Notes: generated by a model not told the origin, from the sequence alone. Numbered from the stretch's first letter, positions 8,647-16,159 are shown. The stretch: DNA of 64,000 bases from Candidatus Aminicenantota bacterium (GCA_014360015.1 JACIYJ010000001.1:248001-312000), one strand, 5' to 3'. A program made the numbers and translations.

Positions 8647-10029
8647 ATGAAAGATATAAAATCACCGGTTGAACCTTTTAGAATAAAATCCATCGAAAGA
8701 ATCAAACTGACCAGCCGCCGAGAAAGGGAAGCTATCCTCCAAGAGGCCGGTTTTAATGTCTTTAACATTCCAGCGGAAAAAGTCTTTATTGACCTGCTGA
8801 CCGATTCAGGCACTTCGGCTATGAGCGACAATCAATGGTCGGGGATGATGATTGGTGATGAGTCTTATGCCGGGGCGCGAAACTTTTTCCATTTTGAATC
8901 AGCCGTCAAGAACATTTTTTGTTTCAAACATGTCATCCCCACCCATCAGGGAAGAGCGGCAGAAAGAATTCTATTCGAAACTTTGGTCAAAAAAGGGGAT
9001 TATGTACCCAACAACATCCATTTTGACACCACCAGAGCTAACGTTGAAGTTCGCGGGGCGAAAGCAGTAGATCTGGTCATTGATGAGGCTTATGATCCTG
9101 ATTCCGAACATCCATTCAAAGGTAATATGGATGTTGATAAATTAAAAAAATTTATCGAAAAAAAGGGTACCCAAAAAATACCTCTGGTCATGCTGACCAT
9201 CACCAACAACAGCGGTGGGGGTCAACCTGTTTCGATTAAAAACATTAAAGAAGTCAGTCAGGTTTGCAAACAGCATGGAATCCCACTGTTTTTCGATGCC
9301 TGTCGTTTCGCTGAAAATGCTTATTTTATCAAGAAAAGAGAAAAGGGTTATGAGAAAAAGTCCATTTTGGAAATTGCCCAGGAAATCTTTTCTTATGGTC
9401 AGGGGGCAATTATGAGCGCCAAGAAGGATGCCCTGGTCAACATCGGCGGGTTTGTCACTCTTGATGATGACCTGCTGGCTGAGAAATTGAAAAACCTGCT
9501 GATTCTGAGCGAAGGTTTTCCCACCTATGGCGGACTGGCCGGACGCGATTTGGAAGCCATTGCCAGGGGGCTGGAAGAAGTCTTGGAGGAGGATTATCTG
9601 GAATACAGGGTGAGTCAGGTGGCCTATCTGGGTAAGCTGCTTGATCAGGCTGGAATTCCTATCTTCAAGCCAGTGGGCGGCCATGCCGTTTATCTTTTAG
9701 CCGACAGGTTTCTGCCCCATATTCCGCGACACCAGTACCCAGGCTGGGCTCTGACGGTGGCTCTCTATCGGGAAGCAGGAATCAGGGCCGTGGAAGTTGG
9801 CGGAGTGATGTTTGCTCGCAAGGATAAAAAAACCGGAAAAGAAATCTTCCCTAAGCTGGAACTGGTCCGATTGGCTATTCCCCGACGAGTTTATACCAGC
9901 GCCCATCTTGAATATGTGGCTGAGGCCATCATCGACCTATATAAAAACAGAGATAAAATCAGGGGATTGAGGATAGTCCGGGAATCACCCCATCTGAGGC
10001 ATTTCACTGTCAGAATGGAAGAGGTCTGA
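8647..10029 (+). CDS. tnaA: Tryptophanase (tryptophan indole-lyase)
   Basis: PLP enzyme of the beta-eliminating lyase family; splits tryptophan into indole, pyruvate and ammonia. At 460 residues it is full length, with P-T-H-Q-G-R (98-103), the F-D-A-C-R-F-A-E-N-A-Y-F-I-K block and the PLP lysine K260 in M-S-A-K-K-D. The close relative tyrosine phenol-lyase is argued against by two positions. F-D-T-T (D127) is the tryptophanase form, where phenol-lyase has threonine. V384 stands in A-V-E-V-G where phenol-lyase has its substrate-binding arginine. Other stretches (S-A-M-S-D-N-Q-W-S-G-M-M) look phenol-lyase-like, so activity should be tested. GGGG precedes the ATG. No TnaC-like leader is visible in the 54 bp upstream. 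It converges on trpB2. Confidence 0.92.
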   Translation: MKDIKSPVEPFRIKSIERIKLTSRREREAILQEAGFNVFNIPAEKVFIDLLTDSGTSAMSDNQWSGMMIGDESYAGARNFFHFESAVKNIFCFKHVIPTHQGRAAERILFETLVKKGDYVPNNIHFDTTRANVEVRGAKAVDLVIDEAYDPDSEHPFKGNMDVDKLKKFIEKKGTQKIPLVMLTITNNSGGGQPVSIKNIKEVSQVCKQHGIPLFFDACRFAENAYFIKKREKGYEKKSILEIAQEIFSYGQGAIMSAKKDALVNIGGFVTLDDDLLAEKLKNLLILSEGFPTYGGLAGRDLEAIARGLEEVLEEDYLEYRVSQVAYLGKLLDQAGIPIFKPVGGHAVYLLADRFLPHIPRHQYPGWALTVALYREAGIRAVEVGGVMFARKDKKTGKEIFPKLELVRLAIPRRVYTSAHLEYVAEAIIDLYKNRDKIRGLRIVRESPHLRHFTVRMEEV

Positions 10030-10088
10030 TTCTTTCTGCCAAAAGAGAAAACTCAAAAATTAAGCCAGTAAGTCATTGTTCTGCTATT

Positions 10089-11369
10089 TCAGCGCAGACG
10101 TTCGTAGGCATTGATATCCAGAAAGCCGTGGCCTGAGAGATTGAACAAAATATTGACCTCTTTGTTCAATCTTTTTGCTTCCAGAGCCTCATCAATCACT
10201 GCAGCAATAGCGTGAGCTGATTCAGGTGCCGGGAGAATGCCTTCTGTTTTAAGAAAAACTTCGGCTGCCTTAAAAATCTTTTCCTGCGAATAAGCCCGGG
10301 CTTCGACGATTCCCAGCTTGACCAGATGGCTGACCAGAGGAGCCATCCCATGATAGCGAAGACCGCCGGCGTGAATTGGAGGAGGAACAAAATCTTTGCC
10401 GAGAGTGTGCATGAAGAGAAGGGGGGTAAGCCCCACGCTATCTCCATGGTCATAGTTTAATTTTCCTCTGGTTATAGAAGGGCAGGCTTCGGGTTCAACG
10501 GCAATAAACCTGATTCTTGTCTTTTCGTTCAGGTTTTTCCGGACAAAAGGAAAACTTAAGCCCGCAAAGTTTGAACCGCCGCCGACACAGCCGATGACCA
10601 CATCTGGATTCACTCCGAGTTCCTGACACTGGCGCTCAGCTTCGAGGCCAATGATTGTCTGGTGCATCAACACCGCGTCCAGCACCGAACCCAGAGAGTA
10701 TTTGACATCCGGGTTCCTAACAGCCACTTCGACTGCTTCCGAGATAGCAATTCCTAAGCTGCCAGGATGTCCGGGATTTTCCTGATAATATTTTTTGCCC
10801 GAATCTGTGGTCGGACTGGGACTTTCCAGAACTTCACCGCCGAAGAGTTGCATCAGGATTCTCCGGCCTGGCTTCTGCCGGTAACTGGCTCTGACCATAA
10901 AAACTCTGGTTTTAATTCCGAATCTTGAGCAGGCATAAGCTAAGGCTGAACCCCACTGTCCGGCTCCTGTCTCTGTAGATAAAGTCGTTATCCCGTCCCG
11001 GTTGGCTAAATAGGCCTGCATCAAGGCAGTGTTGGTTTTGTGGCTGCCAGTGGGGCTGACGCCTTCGTATTTGTAGAAAATTCTGGCTGGGGTGTCCAGG
11101 TAGTCTTTAAGTTTGGAAGCATAAATAAGTGGCGTGGGTCTGTAGATCGAATAAGCTTCGAGCACTTCTGGCGGAATGGGAATAAATTTCTCCATGGAAA
11201 TTTCCTGAGCAATGAAACTTCGGGGAAAGATTGCTTCCAAGTCGGTCGGGTTTAAGGGCTGTTTGGTAGTCGGATTGAGTGGTGGAGGGGGAAGCTCGGG
11301 CAAATCAGCTTTAAGATTATAAAAATGACTTGGTAAATGGTTTGGATTTCTTGAAGCATACCTCAACAT
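10089..11369 (-). CDS. trpB: Tryptophan synthase beta chain, TrpB2 type
   Basis: Condenses indole with serine to tryptophan. Its 426 residues, long N-terminal segment and Y-x-G-R-P-T-P-like replacement (Y-R-P-T-P-L, 76-81) identify the TrpB2 branch, which acts without TrpA and is often thought to salvage free indole. The PLP lysine is K111 in T-G-S-H-K-T-N, the phosphate loop is G-C-V-G-G-G-S-N-F-A-G, and E-T-G-A-G-Q-W-G is present. The start follows CCAAGGAGG closely. No trpA, trpC or other trp gene is adjacent; instead tryptophanase is its convergent neighbour. It is preceded by a Trp-rich leader ORF, hairpin and promoter (11453-11589) that suggest control by tryptophan. Confidence 0.95.
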   Translation of the reverse strand: MLRYASRNPNHLPSHFYNLKADLPELPPPPLNPTTKQPLNPTDLEAIFPRSFIAQEISMEKFIPIPPEVLEAYSIYRPTPLIYASKLKDYLDTPARIFYKYEGVSPTGSHKTNTALMQAYLANRDGITTLSTETGAGQWGSALAYACSRFGIKTRVFMVRASYRQKPGRRILMQLFGGEVLESPSPTTDSGKKYYQENPGHPGSLGIAISEAVEVAVRNPDVKYSLGSVLDAVLMHQTIIGLEAERQCQELGVNPDVVIGCVGGGSNFAGLSFPFVRKNLNEKTRIRFIAVEPEACPSITRGKLNYDHGDSVGLTPLLFMHTLGKDFVPPPIHAGGLRYHGMAPLVSHLVKLGIVEARAYSQEKIFKAAEVFLKTEGILPAPESAHAIAAVIDEALEAKRLNKEVNILFNLSGHGFLDINAYERLR

Positions 11370-11452
11370 CTTATCCTCCTTGGATTTTTTGTTTTTTTAA
11401 AAGATAGAAATCAAAAGGACTTCAGTAAAATGGTACAAAAAGATAGTTCGCC

Positions 11453-11470
11453 GGGCGGACTAAGCCGCCC
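11453..11470 (-). terminator. GC hairpin overlapping the Trp codons of the trpB2 leader (putative attenuator)
   Basis: A perfect 6-bp GC stem, GGGCGG with its complement CCGCCC, and a 6-nt loop in the trpB2 5' region. The 5' arm starts within the last Trp codon of the leader ORF and the stop codon lies in the loop, so a ribosome stalled at the Trp codons would block folding. The U-rich tract (CTTTTT) begins about ten bases after the stem, so this is not a textbook terminator. It may act as a pause or as part of a longer switch. Confidence 0.45.
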
Positions 11471-11555
11471 ACCAGAACCAGTAAAGAAGGGAAAAATTGA
11501 GGGAGAAATTCTGGAGGGTTAAATTAACATAACCTTCAGATATTCTAAACATCAT
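11460..11555 (-). CDS. Trp-rich leader peptide upstream of trpB2
   Basis: A 31-residue open frame starting with tandem ATG ATG (11555 or 11552) and ending in Y-W-F-W-W-A-A-stop: three UGG codons among the last six sense codons. It ends 90 bp before trpB2 on the same strand. There is no ribosome site, but the promoter at 11561-11589 places transcription start at about the first A of ATG, so it would be translated from a leaderless mRNA. The Trp cluster abuts a GC hairpin. This is the arrangement of transcription-attenuation leader peptides of amino-acid operons. Expression and function are inference. Confidence 0.6.
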   Translation of the reverse strand: MMFRISEGYVNLTLQNFSLNFSLLYWFWWAA

Positions 11556-11560
11556 TTGGA

Positions 11561-11589
11561 ATTCTAATCAGCTTAGTTTTGTCTGTCAA
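11561..11589 (-). promoter_or_regulatory. Sigma-70 promoter for the trp leader and trpB2
   Basis: On the minus strand a perfect TTGACA (11584-11589), a 17-bp spacer and TAGAAT (11561-11566, 5 of 6 matches). The expected start point, six to seven bases on, falls on the leader ATG. Of the promoters I can see in the window it is among the closest to consensus. Confidence 0.7.
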
Positions 11590-11740
11590 GATTTTTTTTA
11601 AAAATTTGTAAAAAAATCAAAATTTTTATTCTTAAATAGGGAAGAATATTTACCTTTCAAACTGAATCATTCTTTTTACCTTCGCTATTAACTGACTCCT
11701 GATTATAATCTGACTGGAAAAATTTTTTGCGGGCCATTCT

Positions 11741-11762
11741 GGTTGGAGAATCGTTTCCAACC
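11741..11762. repeat. Inverted repeat upstream of the GH109-like gene
   Basis: GGTTGGA and its complement TCCAACC, separated by 8 bp, in the 11590-11899 stretch that otherwise holds no gene. It may be an operator or small hairpin for the downstream gene. A GATTATAATC palindrome lies 40 bp before it (11701-11710), and TATAAT at about 11850 could be the -10 of the downstream gene. Confidence 0.4.
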
Positions 11763-11899
11763 GAATTCAGCTTGCCATTATTAAATGGAGCTCAGGCTAA
11801 CCTGGCCGGTTTGAGTTTTCTGGCGCGAATTGGTAATAAAATCGGTCTATAATAAAATAAACGAGGAGAAATTATTTGCGCTTAAAAGGAGGATGCCAT

Positions 11900-13276
11900 A
11901 TGACCCCAAAAAAAGATAATCTTGAAATTGAAAATCCCAGCCGTCGGGAATTCTTAAAGCTTGGCCTGGCTGGAACAGCTGGTCTGCTTCTGAGCGGGCA
12001 GGGGAAAAATTTAACACCTGGGCCAGCTCCAGCTGATGATTACGGGCCCCTGTTTGCCAGCAAACCGATTGAAGTGGTTAAGGTAGGTTTTGTTGGTGTG
12101 GGCGGCATGGGTTCTGTCCATGTTCAGAATTTTTTAAACATTGAGGGTGTGGAGATAAAAGCCATCTGCGACATAGTCGAGGAAAAAGTAGCCAGGGCCC
12201 AAAAATGGGTGGAAGAAGCAGGTTTTCCCCGTCCGAAGGGATACTCCCGCGGTCCCTGGGATTTTAAGCGGATGTGTGAGGAAGAGGACCTGGACCTGGT
12301 GTTTACCGCCACCCCTTGGGAATGGCACGTGCCGGTATGTGTGGCGGCCATGAAAAATGGCAAACACGCGGCCACTGAAGTTCCGGCTGCCGTTACTCTT
12401 GAAGAGTGCTGGGAGCTGGTAGAAACTGCAGAAAAATACAAAAAACACTGTGTCATGATGGAAAACTGCTGCTATGACCGGATAGAACTGATGAGCTTGA
12501 ACATGGTCCGTCGTGGTCTTCTGGGTGAGATACTCCATGCTGAAGCTGGTTACCTTCACGATTTACGAGAAGTTAAATTTTCCAGCCAAGGTGAAGGACT
12601 CTGGCGGCGACAGCATTCCTGGAAGAGAAATGGCAACCTTTATCCGACTCACGGACTGGGTCCGGTGGCTCAGTGTATGAACATCAACCGGGGAGATGCC
12701 TTTGATTATTTAGTGTCAATGAGCTCGCCGTCTCGTGGACTGCAGCTCTATGCCCGTGAAAAATTCGGCCCTGATTCTCCCCAGGCTAAGGAAAAATTTG
12801 CCTTAGGCGATGTCAACACTTCCCTGATTAAGACCAAACTTGGGAAAACCATAATTCTCATTCACGATACTAACCTACCCCGACCTTACAGCAGAATTCA
12901 TCTGATCCAGGGCACCAGAGGCATCCTTCAGAAATGGCCGGACCGGATATACATTGAGGGCCGCAGTCCACAGCACCAGTGGGAAGATATCGAGAAATAT
13001 GCTGAAGAATTTGAACATCCACTGTGGAAGAAATTGAGCCAGAAGGGAGAAGGTCGCGGTCATGGCGGCATGGACTTTATCGAAGACTATCGTTTGGTGC
13101 AGTGTCTGCGTACCGGTTCACCTATGGACATAAACGTCTACGATGCCGCCGCCTGGAGTGTGGTCTCAGCTCTGAGTGAAAAATCAGTGGCTAAAAATTC
13201 TGAGCCGGTAAAATTCCCTGATTTTACTCGCGGCCGCTGGAAGACCACCCCGCCCTTAGGAATCATTGAAGGCTGA
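11900..13276 (+). CDS. TAT-exported Gfo/Idh/MocA-family protein, GH109-like (NAD-dependent glycosidase type)
   Basis: A 458-residue exported protein; the ATG at 11900 follows AAAGGAGG. A twin-arginine signal (S-R-R-E-F-L-K-L-G-L-A-G, about residues 14-25) exports it folded with its cofactor. The Rossmann part has V-G-F-V-G-V-G-G-M-G, followed by T-P-W-E-W-H and E-V-P-A-A-V-T-L-E-E-C-W. Y-P-T-H-G-L-G-P and G-H-G-G-M-D-F are shared with family GH109 alpha-N-acetylgalactosaminidases, which hydrolyse by NAD-assisted oxidation-elimination. Related secreted Gfo/Idh proteins have other or unknown activities, so the substrate is open. With the GH95 and GH2 genes it points to use of complex glycans. 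Confidence 0.85.
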   Translation: MTPKKDNLEIENPSRREFLKLGLAGTAGLLLSGQGKNLTPGPAPADDYGPLFASKPIEVVKVGFVGVGGMGSVHVQNFLNIEGVEIKAICDIVEEKVARAQKWVEEAGFPRPKGYSRGPWDFKRMCEEEDLDLVFTATPWEWHVPVCVAAMKNGKHAATEVPAAVTLEECWELVETAEKYKKHCVMMENCCYDRIELMSLNMVRRGLLGEILHAEAGYLHDLREVKFSSQGEGLWRRQHSWKRNGNLYPTHGLGPVAQCMNINRGDAFDYLVSMSSPSRGLQLYAREKFGPDSPQAKEKFALGDVNTSLIKTKLGKTIILIHDTNLPRPYSRIHLIQGTRGILQKWPDRIYIEGRSPQHQWEDIEKYAEEFEHPLWKKLSQKGEGRGHGGMDFIEDYRLVQCLRTGSPMDINVYDAAAWSVVSALSEKSVAKNSEPVKFPDFTRGRWKTTPPLGIIEG

Positions 13277-13323
13277 GCGGCAGTTTGGTCTTTTTTCTTT
13301 TGCTGTCCAGGATCATTTTCCAG

Positions 13324-13467
13324 TTGTAGGTCCGGGAAACCCAGTAGAGGAAGCGCAAAGCCACGAGATATAAAATTAGTCAGGCTGATGGCCTTAAAAT
13401 CGCCAAGGTTCTGTTTCAGACCTGTTTTATAGATGACCAAAATTGACAGGTCTAACCTACAATTTTT
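13324..13467 (+). other. Possible structured RNA or paired inverted repeats upstream of the tetR gene
   Basis: Two nested 8-bp inverted repeats close one domain. TTGTAGGT (13324-13331) pairs with ACCTACAA (13455-13462), and AGACCTGT (13418-13425) pairs with ACAGGTCT (13446-13453). The two 3' arms are separated by a single base and are followed directly by TTTTT (13463-13467). A weaker GGCCTT/AAGGTT helix can form in the intervening part. This looks like a small structured transcript with a 3' U tract, or a mobile-repeat relic. No family is recognised. Confidence 0.3.
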
Positions 13468-13496
13468 ACCACACCCGGCCTGGAAATAAAACTTTT

Positions 13497-13539
13497 CTTG
13501 ACATAAATCTCTTGACTTAAATCAGGCTGAGTGTATAAT
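13497..13539 (+). promoter_or_regulatory. Promoter with tandem 14-bp repeat ahead of the tetR/ybh operon
   Basis: CTTGACATAAATCT (13497-13510) is followed immediately by CTTGACTTAAATCA (13511-13524). The second copy contains the -35 TTGACT (13512-13517), then a 16-bp spacer and a perfect TATAAT (13534-13539). The tandem repeat may be an operator for the TetR protein encoded next. The expected transcription start coincides with the ATG at 13546. Confidence 0.6.
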
Positions 13540-13545
13540 AAAACT

Positions 13546-14238
13546 ATGAAAACTAAAATCGTATCAAAAGTATCGTATCCGAACAATCAACCCTATCAGA
13601 GAATTCTGGAGAGAAGTCGGGAGCTTTTTTTCCGGTATGGCTATAGCCGATTGAGTATGGACGAAATTGCTGAGGACCTTGGGGTGAGTAAAGCAACCCT
13701 CTATCGCTATTTTCCCGATAAAGAAGCCCTGTTGCGAGCAGTGATTGGAAAAACCCAGGAACAGATTCTGTCAACCCTTAAGGCAATCTCCGACGATGAA
13801 AAGAGTTCAGTCAGAGAAAAACTATCTGCCTTTTTGACTTTTCTGAGCCAGTTTATGTCCGGGTTAACTCGAGAGTTCGTTCAAGATTTGAAATTCAAGC
13901 TGCCAGAAATCTGGAAGGAGTTAGAAGTCTTCAGACGGGAGAAAGTTTTTCCGGTATTTTCTGAAATCGTGGCGGAAGGTGTCAGAAAAAACGAAATCAG
14001 GTCCGACCTTGATGGCCGGCTTTTTCTGGAAATGTTTTTCTATCTGGCTCAAGAATTCATGAACCCTGACTGGCTGATCAAAAACGATTACGCACCTTCA
14101 AAATTGCTCGAGTCGATCATCAGAATTGTCTTCTTTGGCATTTTCCTTGATGACAGCCAGAGAGAAACATTAAAGAGTAAAAATCAGGTGAAGGAAAAGA
14201 AAAATGATCAGAAAAAACGCAGAATTAAAAAAACTTAA
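13546..14238 (+). CDS. TetR/AcrR-family regulator (CecR-like position)
   Basis: A 230-residue repressor. The N-terminal TetR helix-turn-helix reads M-D-E-I-A-E-D-L-G-V-S-K-A-T-L-Y-R-Y-F-P-D-K-E, followed by an all-helical ligand domain. The start is placed at ATG 13546: an in-frame GTG at 13531 lies inside the promoter, so the mRNA is predicted to begin at the ATG without a leader. The C-terminal tail is lysine-rich and overlaps the HlyD gene by 35 bp. In Escherichia coli the TetR protein CecR precedes ybhG-F-S-R in the same order, so autoregulation of this export operon is the likely role. Confidence 0.9.
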   Translation: MKTKIVSKVSYPNNQPYQRILERSRELFFRYGYSRLSMDEIAEDLGVSKATLYRYFPDKEALLRAVIGKTQEQILSTLKAISDDEKSSVREKLSAFLTFLSQFMSGLTREFVQDLKFKLPEIWKELEVFRREKVFPVFSEIVAEGVRKNEIRSDLDGRLFLEMFFYLAQEFMNPDWLIKNDYAPSKLLESIIRIVFFGIFLDDSQRETLKSKNQVKEKKNDQKKRRIKKT

Positions 14239-15220
14239 AAAAGCCCTTCAGGTGTCGACCTTTGCCGTTTTTGGTCTGGCTATACTGATGGTTTTTCTGC
14301 TGTCCTGCAGATCTAAAAAACCGGATGATTTCATCCAGGCAACAGGAACGATTGAGAGTCGGGTAGCCAGAATAAGCCCTAAGGTCAGCGGCCGGGTCTT
14401 AAGGGTTCTGGTAGAAGAAGGTCAACAGGTCAAGCCTGGGGATGTTCTGGTGGAACTCGACCACGACTATCTTGATCTTCAACTCCGTCAGGCAGAAGCC
14501 GCGGTTGCTCAAGCTAAAGCTCAACTGGAACTTCTCAGAATCGGGGCCAGAAGCGAAGACGTCTCCCAGGCTGAGCAGCAGCTAAAACAGGCTGAAATAA
14601 ACCTGGCTCAGGCCCGAAGGGATGCCGAGCGCTTTATTAGTTTGTTTCAGAAAGGCAGTATCACCCTAAAACAGAAAGAAGATGCGGAAAACAGATTAGC
14701 CATAGCTGAGGCCCAGTATGTCCAGGCTAAAGACAATCTGGAAAAACTTAGAAATCTGGTTCGACCCGAGGAAATTAAGGCCGCTGAAGCTAAGCTGGCC
14801 CAGGCTGAAGCTTCGGTTGAGTTGTTGAAAAAGAATATTGAAGATTCAACCGTCATCTGCCCGATTGAGGGTGTGGTAACGGAGAGAGCTGTTGAACCGG
14901 GCGAGCTGGTCAATCCTGGAACAACCTTAGTCACCATTTCCTGCCTTGATCCCGTTTATTTGTGGGTTTATGTCACAGAAAAAGAACTTGGCTGGATAAA
15001 GCTTGGCCAGATGGCTGAGGTCAGGATAGATAGTTTTCCGGACAAAACATTTGAAGGGAAGATAATCTATATTTCGCCCGAAGCTGAATTTACCCCCAAG
15101 AACATTCAGACCAGAGAAGACAGAGTTAAGCTGGTCTTTGGAGTTAAGATTGAACTTAAAAATCCGAACGGTCAGCTGAAACCTGGCCTGCCGGCAGATG
15201 CTTATATCAGGACTCATTGA
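14204..15220 (+). CDS. HlyD/MFP periplasmic adaptor, YbhG-like lipoprotein
   Basis: A 338-residue membrane-fusion subunit linking the inner-membrane ABC pump to an outer-membrane channel. One N-terminal hydrophobic segment ends in the lipobox-like F-L-L-S-C (C35), suggesting a lipid anchor. Next come the first lipoyl half (G-T-I-E-S-R-V-A-R-I-S-P-K-V-S-G-R-V), a long alpha hairpin of Q-A-E-A-A-V-A-Q-A-K repeats (about 95-215), the second lipoyl half (C-P-I-E-G-V-V-T-E-R) and a beta-barrel. No outer-membrane TolC gene is adjacent. Starts inside the tetR 3' end and precedes two ATPases and two permeases. Confidence 0.93.
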   Translation: MIRKNAELKKLKKALQVSTFAVFGLAILMVFLLSCRSKKPDDFIQATGTIESRVARISPKVSGRVLRVLVEEGQQVKPGDVLVELDHDYLDLQLRQAEAAVAQAKAQLELLRIGARSEDVSQAEQQLKQAEINLAQARRDAERFISLFQKGSITLKQKEDAENRLAIAEAQYVQAKDNLEKLRNLVRPEEIKAAEAKLAQAEASVELLKKNIEDSTVICPIEGVVTERAVEPGELVNPGTTLVTISCLDPVYLWVYVTEKELGWIKLGQMAEVRIDSFPDKTFEGKIIYISPEAEFTPKNIQTREDRVKLVFGVKIELKNPNGQLKPGLPADAYIRTH

Positions 15221-15229
15221 GCGGAAAAA

Positions 15230-16159
15230 ATGTCTGCGTCGGTACTGGTTGCTCGCAATCTGAACAAGTCCTACGGGAGTATAAAAGCCGTCGATTCTCT
15301 CAGTTTTTCCGTTGATTACGGGGAATTTGTCTGTCTGGTTGGACCTGACGGTGCTGGAAAAACCATAACCTTGAGACTGCTCTGTGGCCTGGAAAAAGCC
15401 GACTCAGGGGAGATTGAATTATTCGGGGAAAAGGTAGTTGAATTCAGCTCGAAGTTCAGAGCCAGAATAGGTTACCTACCGCAGAATTTCAGCCTGTATG
15501 GGGATTTAACTGTTCAGGAGAACCTGGAATTTTTTGCCGGTCTTTATGGTGTTTCTGATTACCTGAAGTTGATTGAATTGCTTCTGGAATTTACCAGAAT
15601 GAAGCCTTTCAGAAATCGTTTAGCCGATCAGCTTTCTGGCGGGATGAAGCAAAAACTGGCTTTAGCCTGCACACTGATTCATAAACCAGAGCTTCTTCTT
15701 CTGGATGAGCCGACTACTGGAGTTGACCCGGTCTCGCGCCGCGATTTCTGGCAGATTCTTTTCCGACTGCAGCAGGAAGGAAAATCCATCTTGATGACCA
15801 CACCTTACCTTGATGAAGCTGAGCGAGCTTCCAGGGTTGCCTTTATCTATCAGGGAAAGATTCTGGCTTTTGACACACCTGAAGCTCTTAAGACTGAAAT
15901 TAAGGGCCGGATACTGGAAATTGTCTCACCAGAAAGCCGCCGTCTTTACCATAGGTTAAAGCAGGATGGGGCTTTTCTTGATGTCCAACTTTTTGGAGAC
16001 AGAGTCAATTTGGTGGTTCCCGAGAACTATGAGGATTGGCAGCTTCAAAATCTTTTGTCTCAAGAGAAAATTCAGCTTCAGAATCTGGCAGAAATATCTC
16101 CTTCAATGGAAAATGTCTTCATTTATTTGATGAAGAAACAGACTGGAGAAAGTCGATGA
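15230..16159 (+). CDS. ABC transporter ATPase, N-terminal half of a split YbhF
   Basis: A 309-residue nucleotide-binding protein that starts 9 bp after the adaptor gene. Walker A is G-P-D-G-A-G-K-T (38-45), an aspartate variant also found in the first half of E. coli YbhF. The signature L-S-G-G-M-K-Q-K-L and Walker B L-L-L-L-D-E-P-T-T-G-V-D-P are intact. The switch histidine is missing: M-T-T-P-Y-L-D-E has proline at that position, so this site may be degenerate. The stop overlaps the next start by four bases (ATGA), consistent with a YbhF-type tandem ATPase broken into two chains. Confidence 0.92.
   Translation: MSASVLVARNLNKSYGSIKAVDSLSFSVDYGEFVCLVGPDGAGKTITLRLLCGLEKADSGEIELFGEKVVEFSSKFRARIGYLPQNFSLYGDLTVQENLEFFAGLYGVSDYLKLIELLLEFTRMKPFRNRLADQLSGGMKQKLALACTLIHKPELLLLDEPTTGVDPVSRRDFWQILFRLQQEGKSILMTTPYLDEAERASRVAFIYQGKILAFDTPEALKTEIKGRILEIVSPESRRLYHRLKQDGAFLDVQLFGDRVNLVVPENYEDWQLQNLLSQEKIQLQNLAEISPSMENVFIYLMKKQTGESR

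Noticed and set aside
9142..9684. 180-codon open frame on the minus strand
   Set aside because: Lies wholly inside tnaA, has no ribosome site and no family features; a shadow of the real gene.
13324..13467. Possible integron attC site, because GTCTAAC fits the core-site pattern
   Set aside because: The matching GTTRRRY end is absent (GTTGTAG instead), and there is no integrase or cassette.
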